Positions 52,031 through 62,474 of a DNA stretch of 64,000 nt are shown here, in pieces (position 1 is the stretch's first letter; every line of letters starts with the position of its first letter). Source of the stretch: an uncultured Lachnospiraceae bacterium (GTDB lineage: Bacteria; Bacillota; Clostridia; Lachnospirales; Lachnospiraceae); the NCBI GenBank assembly GCA_910577115.1, contig CAJTMC010000001.1, positions 1 through 64,000 of the forward strand, given 5' to 3'. The position numbers and the translations under genes are program-made. The notes below the pieces were generated by a model that saw nothing but the letters and a program-made list of their open reading frames with translations, did not search any database and was not told the origin of the DNA.

Positions 52031-53055
52031 TTACCCCTTCCATTTTGAAAATAGCGGCAATTTTGCCAAAACAGAAGCAATCTTATTCATAACAAACGCT
52101 GTGATAATTGTACAGACCACTACTGTTAAAATATATGAATTTCCGTTCCATTCTACAGGTAATTTTAACAAAAACTGAAGATAAAAACCATGATACAAAA
52201 AATTTCAAAAGAAATTTTTCCTAACTGGCGCGAAACATAATTCCCTAAGCTAAAATGTGAAAATAACAGCATTATCACAACAATTACGGAAACAGCTGCC
52301 GCCATGCGGTAAATATAATTACACAAAAACTTATATTCCTGAATATAACCGTTCGAAATGTACATATCGAATGTATATTTCAAAAAAACAGCAGCCGGTA
52401 TCCATAATGCTAATTTAACAATCACCCTGTTTTTAAAAAATCTATTCATTTTTTCATAATGATAAGCAATGAATACCCCTATTGTAAGCCCAAGTGCTTC
52501 CTGATACCAGTTTAATCCAATCTTTGGAAGCCTAAATTTGTAACCCCAAAAGAATCCACCTATACTATAGCATAAAGTAAAAAGCAATAAAACATACTCT
52601 CGCTTTTTCGTATTTTTTATTTTTATATGTACGAAATAAAAAATAATATAGTATATAATTAATACATGTACAAACGACGCTCCGCCATATGTTAAATCTA
52701 CGCCAAACATTAGTCTTATAAGACTCGAAAGTATGTAGGGTATTAAAATAGCTGTAAATCTTTTTACCAAAAAATGATCAAGATAATCTTCTTTCCTTTT
52801 TACACGAACCTCTAATCCATAAGCCGAAAATATAAAAAACAACGTCACCGCAATATAAGCATATCTTCCTATAGTAACCTGGAGGTTATTGCTGTATGGT
52901 TCATAAAAATGACAGAATATAACAGGGAAGCAACACCCCCCCCTCAGAACATTTGTTTGCTTCTGGCTGAGCAGCTCATTGGGCTGTGACTGAAATTTTA
53001 TTCCATATAGTTCAACTAATAACAATACAATCAATATAACAATCGTTGCTTCCAT
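52031..53055 (-). pseudogene. Frameshifted acyltransferase-3 (O-acetyltransferase) gene with G8 and T6 tracts
   Basis: From 53055 the frame reads a typical acyltransferase-3 membrane protein (NVLRGGCCFPVIFCHFYEP with the conserved R and H, about nine helices) as far as KISFEIF, and then stops at 52165 after 296 residues. One extra T in the T6 tract (A6 on the plus strand, 52197-52202) restores the family's last helix block, IFLYHGFYLQFLLKLP, continuing to a stop at 52031. The gene also has a G8 tract (C8 on plus, 52936-52943) in the first motif, currently in frame. So the gene is off by one base, either decayed, phase-variable or a sequencing slip. When intact it would O-acylate an external polymer. 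Confidence 0.8.
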
Positions 53056-53109
53056 ACAATATATCCTCTCATTCGTATCCTATCATTATTATTCTTGACG
53101 GCCTGCGCA

Positions 53110-54495
53110 CTATAAAATATAAGCCGCCATCGGCACCAAGCATACCCCAAGCGATATCAAAAGCCTTATAAATAACAGCCATTGCGGCACAGGCTCATCT
53201 TCAAAAGCAGTATGTTTGTGTTCTACCAAATTAAGCCAGATAAAAACAAGGTTTGACACAAAAAATATCCCAAACAACATACTGCTGCCACGATCACGCA
53301 TGTCATATAAACCTTCCGACATATTATGAATAATATCAAGTACATTATCTGTCGTATCGAGCCGCAACCCAAAAAGTACTGCAAAAAATGATGTTCTTAG
53401 TAACCTGACGTCAAAACACCAGGGAATTTCAATCATATAATATCCAATAAGACAAATTGAACCTACCGTCTCTAAAACAACATTTAGCAGCGCATGTTTT
53501 TTATTTATTCCAATCAGCAAACACTGAAATGGAAGAAGCATTATGCACCAATAAGGGCTGCTGGAACAAAACATAAAGAAAATTGCAAATGCCAAATATG
53601 AAATTATAACGCTATTTTTATAGAAACTTACTTTTTCCGTTGGTTCTTTGTACATATAGCAGAACGCCCATAACACAAATGAAATCAAAATAAAAATTGG
53701 AATGTCCGCACTTCCTATGTGTACTTTATTCTTAAAAAGTGTCAGAACATTATCATATGTTCCTAATTGCGTCGTATTTCGAATGACCAGTCGCACACCG
53801 AAATACGGCGCCAGCACTCCTAACGAGCATATTCCTATTTTAATCAGATTTTTTTCCGCATATAATATTAACGGTACAAATAAGAACAGTGCAAAAGGCT
53901 TGATAAGCGTCGCTATTGCAATATAAAGAATAAATCCCCTCCTGCGCCTGTTTAAAAAACAATTCAACGCCTCAATCATAAAATATGCCGTAATAATGTC
54001 ATATTGTGAATTTACGATTGCACAGCTGCTTACAAAAGAAGAACTAAAAAAAATCATTGCTACCAGGGTCTTTCTTTCCTGTATTCCTATTGTATCGCAA
54101 ACTTTATTCAATCCTCTTAATGTTAATACCGCAAAAAAAAGTATGATCGACTTTGCCCACATCATTGCCGGTACACATTCCCAAATATTAATTCCTGTCA
54201 GCTTTCTGATAACCCATAGCGGAAAATTCCATATTCCAAACAGAATATATATAGGAAAATCATAACCTGCATAAATAGTTGTTATCGAATAAGCCGCATT
54301 CTCCACATCAGAACAGCACAGCGCATGAAAATCCAATACCTTGCCGCTGAATATCACATCCCAAAAATTAATGCCATGACTGGTCGTAATCAGGATGTCC
54401 GAATAAAAATAGCCATAGAAAAATATCAGAAATACCGCTGCGATAAGCAGATAAGCGAACGTTGTCTTTTTCTCCATTTTCCGAAAATCAACCAT
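53110..54495 (-). CDS. GT-C-fold polytopic glycosyltransferase (GT87/DUF2029-like)
   Basis: This 461-residue protein has about eleven helices. SHGINFWDVIFSGK in the first external loop, YDFPIYILFGIWNFP, VNSQYDIITAYFM and ATLIKPFALFLFVPL match the pattern of lipid-phosphate-sugar-dependent mannosyltransferase-like proteins. It is likely to add one sugar outside the membrane to the polymer of this locus. Start overlaps the stop of the upstream sulfatase-fold gene. No good functional subclass. Confidence 0.8.
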   Translation of the reverse strand: MVDFRKMEKKTTFAYLLIAAVFLIFFYGYFYSDILITTSHGINFWDVIFSGKVLDFHALCCSDVENAAYSITTIYAGYDFPIYILFGIWNFPLWVIRKLTGINIWECVPAMMWAKSIILFFAVLTLRGLNKVCDTIGIQERKTLVAMIFFSSSFVSSCAIVNSQYDIITAYFMIEALNCFLNRRRRGFILYIAIATLIKPFALFLFVPLILYAEKNLIKIGICSLGVLAPYFGVRLVIRNTTQLGTYDNVLTLFKNKVHIGSADIPIFILISFVLWAFCYMYKEPTEKVSFYKNSVIISYLAFAIFFMFCSSSPYWCIMLLPFQCLLIGINKKHALLNVVLETVGSICLIGYYMIEIPWCFDVRLLRTSFFAVLFGLRLDTTDNVLDIIHNMSEGLYDMRDRGSSMLFGIFFVSNLVFIWLNLVEHKHTAFEDEPVPQWLLFIRLLISLGVCLVPMAAYIL

Positions 54496-56628
54496 TTATT
54501 CTCCCTCCTCCACGACTGTCCAAAAAGCGGCGTCATTCGCATCTCCCTTTATCACGCATTTTTTATATTTTTGGTCCGGCGCAATCACATATGTGAACAC
54601 GCGTTCTCGCATTTCCTCCTCCGCTATCTCGTCAAAGGCTCTTCCATACGCCGCAGAGTCTCCTCCCACCGCCTTTATCACTGTAGCCGCAAAATCCGTA
54701 TGCGATACGGGCGCCGTATTGCTGATTGGTCCCTTTTCATGCTGCTCCTTTGGAAGCTTTACAAAAAGAATTGGTGTCGACGTCATATCATAATCCTCAT
54801 CATTTTTGGCCTCCCGCATGACATCCATATTCTGTCCATGATCCGCTGTTATAATAATGGCCGCATTATCATATATCCCAAGCCGCTTCATCTCATCAAT
54901 ATATTCATATACAATCTTTAATGAACCTCTCGACTGCGACAGACGCGTTCCGTTTTCCTTTATCTCCTCAAAGTTGTCATTCATATGAAACGGCGCATGG
55001 GCCCCATTGAAATGATAAAATCGAAACGCTCCTTTATAAGACCCGGATTTATCAATGGCAAGCTTATTTTTTGCAAGTTCGTTATGAAAAATAATATCGT
55101 TTGTTATTGAATATTCACCGCTGTTTACAACGATTTCGGCAATGTCATCCGTCGTATAAAAATAAAAATGTTTTACCGCAAACGGCATCATCTTATATTT
55201 CGATGTATTATTCATTGCATAAAAGGCTTTCTTGTATCCAAGCTCCTGTGTGATATCATCCGAATAATTTATAAGCTTACTTTTTGCTGTATTTCCCATA
55301 TAAAGAGCCCCTGTATAGACTCCTATGCTGTATTCCTGATCCTGTATATCGTCCAGCAGATGACTGTTTTCATACGCATATTCACAGTAATCGTCCGCCT
55401 CCATGCCATACTCCCACGCCACCCCTGTAAGCAGATAGGGTATGGACAGCTCTGTATACGCATAACAGCTTGTCGTATTTGTGTAGTCCGTGAAATCTTT
55501 CAGTGGTTTTGTGAAATCGGGACTCTCTTTTAAAATATCATCCATAATCTGCCTGTCAAACCAGTCAAGCACAAATACGACAACATTGTTTTCCTCGTCC
55601 AGTTCAAGCATATGGTTTGTGGTAAGCACAAATTCGTTTTCCTCCTCCGGAAACTCTTTCGCCGCAATCATAAAGGCAAGCGATAATATCTGCATCAGGC
55701 CGATATAGACGCACACGCCCTGCACAATTTTTCTGCAGATATTTTTATGGCGGACATTATAATTGATAAAAACTGCCAGTCCAATAACAGCAATCCATAT
55801 AACGCCATTCACAATTTGCTGCGCAAGGCTCCAAGTCTGAACGCTTCCATCCATCAGAAGCATCTCTCCATTTAAAAAGTTCCCCTGAATATAACCGGCC
55901 ACGGAAATGCCAAACACGATTGTTCCAAATGCTTTCAGCTGCTTTTCTGACAGGATAAACACGCCTGTCAATGTATAAACAACGGTCAATGCCGCACCTT
56001 CCACAAACATTACCCCAAAAAACCGGGCATAAGGTATGGAAAATTCTTCCAGGTTGTTCAGCAGCAGCTGATTTGGTTCAAAAATAATGATCGTTACCGT
56101 CCACAGCAAAATCACAGGCAGGATAAAAAGAAGCCTGTCCTTTCCCGTTCCTTTTTTATAAAATTGCATCTCTCTTTTTGAGAAGAATACAAGACACAGG
56201 GACAGGAAAAGTGAAAAAATGCATACCAGTACATAATTATAAGAGCTGATAACTCCCCAAATCAAAAACTCCGCCCCGATAAGGAAAGAGAATATCGAAA
56301 GGAATGCTTCCATAAAGTACTTCCGCTTTTCCTCTTTCAATAAAATCTTCATGAAAAGGGGCAGCGCAGCAGCTAGGACAGCCAACGGTATCCCATAGTG
56401 CAGGTACGTCGCACGTTCTATGTCAATAAAACTTGAAAAAAGTGTTTTCTCCCCTTCTCCCATAAAAATTTTTACAACCGACATAGCGCCATAAAAAGCC
56501 GCCGCATAAAAATACAGGTATTTTATTTGAAACTGTTTTTTTGAGGATTTTGTAAGCAGCATATGCACTGCCGCCGCCAACATTCCGGATATAACGCATA
56601 GCGCCATCACGCCCAAATAATTTTCCAT
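54496..56628 (-). CDS. Membrane protein with C-terminal sulfatase/alkaline-phosphatase fold
   Basis: This 710-residue protein has about nine helices in residues 1-325, then an extracytoplasmic alkaline-phosphatase-superfamily domain with VVVFVLDWFDRQ (metal Asp), YTNTTSCYAYTELSIPYLLTG (candidate Thr nucleophile), FYHFNGAHAPFH and IIITADHGQN. It resembles membrane phosphoglycerol or phosphoethanolamine transferases but is larger than the three LtaS-like enzymes and not close to them. It probably adds a phospho-alcohol group to the polymer. Ribosome site weak (GGAGG 13 bases away); coupling to the upstream gene is likely. Confidence 0.82.
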   Translation of the reverse strand: MENYLGVMALCVISGMLAAAVHMLLTKSSKKQFQIKYLYFYAAAFYGAMSVVKIFMGEGEKTLFSSFIDIERATYLHYGIPLAVLAAALPLFMKILLKEEKRKYFMEAFLSIFSFLIGAEFLIWGVISSYNYVLVCIFSLFLSLCLVFFSKREMQFYKKGTGKDRLLFILPVILLWTVTIIIFEPNQLLLNNLEEFSIPYARFFGVMFVEGAALTVVYTLTGVFILSEKQLKAFGTIVFGISVAGYIQGNFLNGEMLLMDGSVQTWSLAQQIVNGVIWIAVIGLAVFINYNVRHKNICRKIVQGVCVYIGLMQILSLAFMIAAKEFPEEENEFVLTTNHMLELDEENNVVVFVLDWFDRQIMDDILKESPDFTKPLKDFTDYTNTTSCYAYTELSIPYLLTGVAWEYGMEADDYCEYAYENSHLLDDIQDQEYSIGVYTGALYMGNTAKSKLINYSDDITQELGYKKAFYAMNNTSKYKMMPFAVKHFYFYTTDDIAEIVVNSGEYSITNDIIFHNELAKNKLAIDKSGSYKGAFRFYHFNGAHAPFHMNDNFEEIKENGTRLSQSRGSLKIVYEYIDEMKRLGIYDNAAIIITADHGQNMDVMREAKNDEDYDMTSTPILFVKLPKEQHEKGPISNTAPVSHTDFAATVIKAVGGDSAAYGRAFDEIAEEEMRERVFTYVIAPDQKYKKCVIKGDANDAAFWTVVEEGE

Positions 56629-56636
56629 TTTTTATC

Positions 56637-58535
56637 TTATGCCTCCATTTTTCCATATGTGTCGATAGTGTTATATCCCCGCGCCTGCCCAAGCAGCAAA
56701 ATCACAGGCAGGCTAAAAGCGATGCCATACAGATATCTGAAATAATCCCCGTTTCTCGATGCAAGTAACGCTATGGCAAGCGACAGAGCCATCGGAAGCG
56801 CAGGAAGAACTGCTCTTAGTTTTTTCGTTTTCAGTAAATAAAAAAACCATAAAATCAGTGTCCAGACATAAAAGGCCGAACATCGAAGCAGCGACAGCAG
56901 CGGCAGTGCAAATAGTTTTTCCCGCAGCGTTTCATATACCTGCTGATATCTGTGGCTCCATTCGGGATAGTGTATCGACATGTCAATCTCATTCAGCGCA
57001 TCATTTACATAAGTCATAAATATGGCAGACTGCTCGTAAGTATACGCCTGTGCAAGTTCCTCCCCCGGATAAAAATAATTATAATAATTATTCATTGCCG
57101 CTTTTATATAGACCTCCGGATGCTTTTTCAGCATCCCCCACCATGCCTTGAAATACGCTTTCAAATCGGAGGCGGAAGCTTCCTCATTGTAGTTCTCCTT
57201 AACAAAATCTCCATTGTCAGGCACATATTTCTCTGCAAGCACATCATATTCCAATACCCTTGATATTGCTTCCTTCTCTGCCGGCGTGACTTCATCTCCA
57301 AAATCACGGATATAACGCGCCGTCTGCTGAAAGGGCAGAGACAACGCTTCACGTCTGCTCGAAGGCGTTATCTTAAACGCTGGCATTATCACCTGAAAAA
57401 GCAGCATCATAAAAGCCATTACAACGACCGTACACGCCGCGATCTTTTTCCATTTTTCCCGCTCTGCTATCAGCAAAAACACAGCGCATACAAGCACAGT
57501 ATATTTCCCGTCATTTCGAAAAAATCCCAGACAGATCCCTGATATGATATAGGACAGATATGGCGTTTTTTTTCCTGTTCCCCTTTGGATCTGCCAGATA
57601 GATATTCCCAAAACCAAAAGCGCGCACGCTGTAAAAACATCTTTTGTGATGAGAAACATATAGTTTTGTATTCTTGGTGACAGAACAAAATACAACATTG
57701 TCAAAAAAACCAGCCAAATCCGCACTCCCGCCTTTACCATAATGGATAATGCATACGAAATAACACTGATCATGCAAAGCGCCTGCGTGATTGACGCCAA
57801 AAATATGCCGACATTATAAGAGCCAAAAACTTTATCCCCAATCACCATACAAAGATGCAGATATAATGTATGGAGTATCGGATGATGCCCGTTCAGCCTC
57901 ACGTTTTCATCAATCAGCTTAAGATACCCTGACGTCCCCTCCGGAAAATTATATCCCTGCGCAAGCTGATTACAGGTATCCCCCATATGAATCGCAGGAT
58001 AGGATATGGCCATATATGGAATATACAGAATAAAAATTGTGGCAAATACAGTGATAAACGTGTGTTTGTAAAGGCATCTCATATATTTCCCCACAAAGGA
58101 TTCCTGTTTGATAATCTGCGCGTTCTCATCACATATGTCAAAACCCTCCATCCATTTATATAATATCGCAATGCCAGCAAAAAATATAACAAAATAACCG
58201 CCTATGGCTACAATCGCACAAATCGGATGAACCGCTGCATTATATGCAAATGCACGTCCTGACACCATAAAAACTGCAAATAAAAACGCAGGCCCTGCGA
58301 CACACGCTGTATTTCTAAAATTCAAAACGGAATTTTTTAAGTATGCAAATGAAAATTTGTAAAAAAAAGTCATTCCTGTTAACATAATAATATCATTCAT
58401 TGAAAAGCCTGACGCAGCATCCAATAACTGCACAATTGCGTTTCCTTCCGGTTCCAAATAAAAAATGTCTATTTTCAGTCCAAGCAATGTAATATAGGCC
58501 AGCAAAAAATATAACATGTGTTTTTTTATTTCCAC
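56637..58535 (-). CDS. DUF6020-like GT-C membrane protein (full length)
   Basis: This 632-residue protein has about twelve helices, with SYPAIHMGDTCNQLAQGYNF, NGHHPILHTLYLHLCMV, SPRIQNYMFLITKDV, FRNDGKYTVLV and an external domain (about 390-520) before the last helices. I start at GTG 58535, five bases after GGAGG, instead of the upstream ATGs, which lack a site. It is the full-length counterpart of the truncated 47.7 kb protein and a more distant relative of the 36.3 kb one. It probably transfers a lipid-linked sugar. Confidence 0.8.
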   Translation of the reverse strand: MEIKKHMLYFLLAYITLLGLKIDIFYLEPEGNAIVQLLDAASGFSMNDIIMLTGMTFFYKFSFAYLKNSVLNFRNTACVAGPAFLFAVFMVSGRAFAYNAAVHPICAIVAIGGYFVIFFAGIAILYKWMEGFDICDENAQIIKQESFVGKYMRCLYKHTFITVFATIFILYIPYMAISYPAIHMGDTCNQLAQGYNFPEGTSGYLKLIDENVRLNGHHPILHTLYLHLCMVIGDKVFGSYNVGIFLASITQALCMISVISYALSIMVKAGVRIWLVFLTMLYFVLSPRIQNYMFLITKDVFTACALLVLGISIWQIQRGTGKKTPYLSYIISGICLGFFRNDGKYTVLVCAVFLLIAEREKWKKIAACTVVVMAFMMLLFQVIMPAFKITPSSRREALSLPFQQTARYIRDFGDEVTPAEKEAISRVLEYDVLAEKYVPDNGDFVKENYNEEASASDLKAYFKAWWGMLKKHPEVYIKAAMNNYYNYFYPGEELAQAYTYEQSAIFMTYVNDALNEIDMSIHYPEWSHRYQQVYETLREKLFALPLLSLLRCSAFYVWTLILWFFYLLKTKKLRAVLPALPMALSLAIALLASRNGDYFRYLYGIAFSLPVILLLGQARGYNTIDTYGKMEA

Positions 58536-58572
58536 ATTATCCTCCATACACATCAGGGCTCTGTCTGAAATG

Positions 58573-58893
58573 TCACTTTTGATTGATTTCCGCCTTTATA
58601 TCCACATTTTTCTTTAAAAATCCTAAAATGATTCCCCAAAGCAACGCTATGATTACCGCTAAAAATATAGCGGAGTTTCCATAAGAAATCTCAGTTATGC
58701 CATCGACCGTATCAACCCTTGTTATTCTTCCAAACGGGCTGAGTACAAGATAGGTTGTAACCATATCTATCATCGTACACATAACAAAAGTTATCAATGC
58801 GCTATACCAATTGGGCGACAATTTTTTAGAACTTTTTTCTGCCAAAAGATATGTTATGGCCCCACAGCCAAACATAATGACATAATTGAACAT
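58573..58893 (-). CDS. Small three-helix membrane protein of the LtaS-like module (copy 2)
   Basis: This 106-residue protein has three hydrophobic helices and a conserved middle: LSPFGRITRVDTVDGITEISYGNSAI. Nearly the same segment (APLGRITRVDNMTNGITEIQYGNTAI) is in the 62.1 kb protein, each time directly after an LtaS-like gene. No known family name. It may be a subunit or regulator of the LtaS-like enzyme. GGAGG eight bases before the ATG. Confidence 0.82.
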   Translation of the reverse strand: MFNYVIMFGCGAITYLLAEKSSKKLSPNWYSALITFVMCTMIDMVTTYLVLSPFGRITRVDTVDGITEISYGNSAIFLAVIIALLWGIILGFLKKNVDIKAEINQK

Positions 58894-58911
58894 TTTGCAT
58901 TCCTCCTATCT

Positions 58912-60459
58912 TTACTTGTTTGGATACAGAATATTGTTATCATAAAAACGCGACTTCTTATTCAGTTCGGCAAACAGCTCCTCATATCCGTACTTCTCTG
59001 CCAATGTAGGCGCCTCCGAAAACAAATTTGTTCCGATTCCCAGCCGTTCCCCCTCTATTTTGGCGCCCATGCCTGCAAGAACGGTCGGAAAGATATCCAG
59101 TGTCGTAAACTTTCTATTCTTCATATTAACCGGCTCTTCTTTTGTATTGATAAACACATTGTATACCTTCCTTACGGTATCGCCTTCGTGCTTGTCATAT
59201 TCATAATCTTCAAAAAAGCCTGTCTGCATACTACTATGGTCTCCTGTAATACAAATAACTGTATTCTCATAAAAATCCTGCGACTTTATCCACTCTACAA
59301 AATCATATAACTGACGCGAGGCGCACGCCCATACGTTGGCATATCGGCTTTCGTAGGTTTCCGGGCAAAGCTCGCAAAGATAACCGCCTCCCGCATGTGT
59401 GTCAGCCGTAAGCATGGAGAAGTTAAACGGTTCGCCTTTTTCAGCAAGCGCTGTCAGCTTTTCCTTCGCATACGCATACAGCTTTGCATCCTCGAACCCC
59501 CATCCTTCCTCATAATTCTCAGGAATTCTACCTTCTGCAACGGCATCGTTATAATCCCAGATTTCATAATTCCCATGCTGCATAAAATAATCCTTTCGCC
59601 CTGCATACGCAAAATCAGAACCTGCAAGGAAAAAATTATGGTATCCCTCCTCCTCAAGAATTTCTCCAAGCGACGTAAGCCCCGGCATAAAAGCTGCATA
59701 TTTATCCATCGAATTATCAACGCCTCCGGTATTATCCTGATATTTAAACAGTTTCAGCGGCATTCCTGATGTCTGCGCCATCAGTCCCGCCATCGTCCAC
59801 CCGCAGGCCGGCGCCACTGCAGCCCCCTCTAAAAGTTCCGAATGAGAAAAACTGACGTTCTCCTTTGCAAGCTTTGTCATTTCCGGAATTACATTTTCCT
59901 CCAAAAGTCCTCCGTTTCCCCTGTCCATAAACGAAGTCTCAGCAGACTCAACAAAAATAAAAATAAGATTTCGCTTTTCCGCAGGAAAGCTGATATTTGC
60001 CCCAGCTGCATCAACATATTCCTGTTCAATCAGTTCCGACGCCTCTATCTGGCTTCTCACATACGCATATAGTTCAAAATTGTCATTTGCGATTCCGATA
60101 ATCTGGCTTATCCAGACCAGAACCACAAGCAGCCATGCCGCGCCGTTTAGCCTTATAGGGAGTATCCCAATATCCATTGTTCTGCTGCCAAAGGAAATCT
60201 TTAAATGATACGACCGTTTCTTTGGATAAAATTTTAACAATGATTCTATTCCAAACAAAATGAGCGCCGGCAAAAGGGCAAGCCAAAAGTAAGATACAAA
60301 ATAGGAGCTTGCCGTCCCTTTTAATGGCATATTTAACGTAAAAACAATCTCATTTAATCCGATATTTCCAAAGTTATGAATACACCATACAAGACTGGTT
60401 GAAAGTAACAGCATTAAAAATATCAGCAAATGCCTGACAATATACCCAAACCGTTTCAC
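58912..60459 (-). CDS. LtaS/OpgB-like phosphoglycerol transferase (copy 2)
   Basis: This 515-residue protein is a close paralogue of the 44.4 kb protein along its whole length. Three helices, IFIFVESAETS, ACGWTMAGL with the Thr nucleophile, ADTHAGG and TGDHSSM are all kept. Start is GTG after GGAGG with the same surrounding sequence (ATGGAGGTAA) as the 44.4 kb gene. It heads the module followed by the 106-residue membrane protein and the DUF6020-like protein. Confidence 0.92.
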   Translation of the reverse strand: MKRFGYIVRHLLIFLMLLLSTSLVWCIHNFGNIGLNEIVFTLNMPLKGTASSYFVSYFWLALLPALILFGIESLLKFYPKKRSYHLKISFGSRTMDIGILPIRLNGAAWLLVVLVWISQIIGIANDNFELYAYVRSQIEASELIEQEYVDAAGANISFPAEKRNLIFIFVESAETSFMDRGNGGLLEENVIPEMTKLAKENVSFSHSELLEGAAVAPACGWTMAGLMAQTSGMPLKLFKYQDNTGGVDNSMDKYAAFMPGLTSLGEILEEEGYHNFFLAGSDFAYAGRKDYFMQHGNYEIWDYNDAVAEGRIPENYEEGWGFEDAKLYAYAKEKLTALAEKGEPFNFSMLTADTHAGGGYLCELCPETYESRYANVWACASRQLYDFVEWIKSQDFYENTVICITGDHSSMQTGFFEDYEYDKHEGDTVRKVYNVFINTKEEPVNMKNRKFTTLDIFPTVLAGMGAKIEGERLGIGTNLFSEAPTLAEKYGYEELFAELNKKSRFYDNNILYPNK

Positions 60460-60523
60460 CGTTTACCTCCATTTCAATCGGTTCTGTTTTGCTTTGTTCA
60501 AACCGAATACACTTTTCCATTTT

Positions 60524-60551
60524 AACATAAAATAAAAGGCACGTATATCAA
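60524..60551 (-). promoter_or_regulatory. Possible internal promoter before LtaS-like copy 2
   Basis: TTGATA (60551-60546), 16-bp spacer, TATGTT (60529-60524), minus strand, in the 113-bp gap. An imperfect hairpin (TCGGTTT / AGAACCGA) lies between it and the GTG start. Confidence 0.35.
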
Positions 60552-60572
60552 ATCCCTAAAATATTCTTCCCA

Positions 60573-62120
60573 CTAATCCATCAATTTGATAACCATAACG
60601 CCCTCTATTATTTGAATGGAACCCTCATTCGGATAAACCGGCATTTTTGCAATTTCCGATTGTGATTTCTCTGATAATTCGTCGGCTGCCATATATTTTG
60701 CGTCAAATCCGCAATAAAGCCGTAAGAACTCCGGCCTGCCGTATGCATCGTCGATAAGCACATTGTCTTTACCGCTGATTGTAAATGGGCGCATCACTTC
60801 ATTGCGGTACAGGGAATCATCCGCAATATCCTCTCCCGCAAGCACAACCGGCATATCGTCTCTATATCCTTCCATATTTTTCATTTGCGTAATCAGCGTA
60901 GTGCAATAGCTGTGCGACTGCTCATAGCCTAGGGCCATGCTTAAATACTGTGCATTCGCAAAATGGCAGTAACTAAATACCCCCGCGCACAATAACAGCA
61001 TAGTACTATATTCAAGACCTGTCGTAAACCAATTCCTTTGCCCTAAGACGGTTCTGTCAATCAGCACCAGCGGAAATATCAGCATAAAAGCATACGAATA
61101 ATACATCAGCGAGTAAATCCCTTCCTCGCACATAATATAAATCAAATTTATTGCTACAATAAATACGACGGTCAAAACAACGGATTCTATTGCTTTTAAG
61201 TATTCCTTTTTTTTGGCATTTTTAATGATAATATCCAAGATTAAAATGCCGCTGACTATAAATAGTACAAAATACATGACTTTCGTAATAAAGTTGTAGC
61301 TAATCTCCAAATTATTATTGAGAAAAACGCCAAAAAAATTGTTTGCTACAATACCAATAAATTCCGGCACACGGGAAAAACTGATTTGTCCCATAGAACT
61401 GATTCCCTTGTATGTCGATAATTGCTGCCCTGTAATGAAAAGCGAGAGTTTCATAACGACAAAATAACAGATGACGCTAATGATAAAACCAAACAGATAA
61501 TAAAGTGATTTTTTTAAGATATCCGCGTAACTGTAGTTTTCATATAACATGGAAAACAAAAGAACCACATATAATGTAGCAATGAACGGAAGGTATGCCT
61601 GATAGATTCCCAGCGAACACGCCATTAATATCACAGATACCGGCAGGCCTCGTTTATAGCGCACAATAACATAGACGGACAACACGGCCAGAAGCACGGC
61701 CAGGCCATAGTACGGGGCTGTAAACATATAAAAAAATGTTGTTGTCCAGCTGGGAAATACAACAAGCGCCGCTCCCAACAGCATGTTTGCCAGCTTCCCT
61801 TTCAGATGAAGCAAATCAGCAATGAGTCCTGCCGAAGCAGCAAGCTGAGCCAATGTCAACAGTCCATTCATCCACGGCAGACTGAAAACAAATTCCAAAT
61901 GATACGCGGCTGCGCCTACTATCCATAAAAACCACCTGCCATTGCGGAACGTGGTGCCAAACGTATTGAAGTTTACCAAATCATCAAAATTGGGCAGCTT
62001 ATTTGTAAACATATACATATGCGCAATGAGTCCAAATAAGACTGCGGATAGAAACGCAATCTTAAATCTGCTGCTTATCCTCAAATAGACGTCCCGTACA
62101 ACATCATCCACGCTTTTCAT
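60573..62120 (-). CDS. GtrC-like polytopic glucosyltransferase (Glucos_trans_II-like), second copy
   Basis: This 515-residue protein has about ten helices and the same opening as the 31.9 kb protein: FGLIAHMYMFTNKLPNFDDLVNF, then RNGRWFLW, and a C-terminal external domain ending MPVYPNEGSIQIIEGVMVIKL. DD and GRW motifs suggest transfer of a sugar from undecaprenyl phosphate. GGGGAGG seven bases before the ATG. No GtrB-like partner is found in the right block, so it may share the one at 30.9 kb or one outside the window. Confidence 0.83.
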   Translation of the reverse strand: MKSVDDVVRDVYLRISSRFKIAFLSAVLFGLIAHMYMFTNKLPNFDDLVNFNTFGTTFRNGRWFLWIVGAAAYHLEFVFSLPWMNGLLTLAQLAASAGLIADLLHLKGKLANMLLGAALVVFPSWTTTFFYMFTAPYYGLAVLLAVLSVYVIVRYKRGLPVSVILMACSLGIYQAYLPFIATLYVVLLFSMLYENYSYADILKKSLYYLFGFIISVICYFVVMKLSLFITGQQLSTYKGISSMGQISFSRVPEFIGIVANNFFGVFLNNNLEISYNFITKVMYFVLFIVSGILILDIIIKNAKKKEYLKAIESVVLTVVFIVAINLIYIMCEEGIYSLMYYSYAFMLIFPLVLIDRTVLGQRNWFTTGLEYSTMLLLCAGVFSYCHFANAQYLSMALGYEQSHSYCTTLITQMKNMEGYRDDMPVVLAGEDIADDSLYRNEVMRPFTISGKDNVLIDDAYGRPEFLRLYCGFDAKYMAADELSEKSQSEIAKMPVYPNEGSIQIIEGVMVIKLMD

Positions 62121-62135
62121 TTACGAACCTCCCCG

Positions 62136-62459
62136 TTATTTTCTTTTTACTTCAACACTGATGTCAACCTTCTTTTTTATGACCAGAAACACAATTCCCA
62201 TAGCAACGGACACTGCCAGCGAAAATAAAATTGCAGTATTTCCATATTGAATCTCTGTTATTCCGTTTGTCATATTGTCCACTCTTGTAATCCTTCCCAG
62301 TGGCGCCATACAAAAATATACTGCCAGCATATCCAGCATCACATACATAAAATACGCGATCACTTCTTTGTACCACTTTTCATTTTTTGTGTCCGATTCT
62401 TTTTGCGCCAGCAAATAAGTAATTGCTCCGCTTCCTGCCATTATTATATAAGTAAACAT
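62136..62459 (-). CDS. Small three-helix membrane protein of the LtaS-like module (copy 1)
   Basis: This 107-residue paralogue of the 58.6 kb protein has start TYIIMAGSGAITYLLAQKES, conserved APLGRITRVDN and GITEIQYGNTAI, and three helices. It lies 15 bp after the LtaS-like gene. Conserved pairing in two modules supports a functional link to the phosphoglycerol transferase. Confidence 0.82.
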   Translation of the reverse strand: MFTYIIMAGSGAITYLLAQKESDTKNEKWYKEVIAYFMYVMLDMLAVYFCMAPLGRITRVDNMTNGITEIQYGNTAILFSLAVSVAMGIVFLVIKKKVDISVEVKRK

Positions 62460-62474
62460 ACGCTCTCATCCTTT

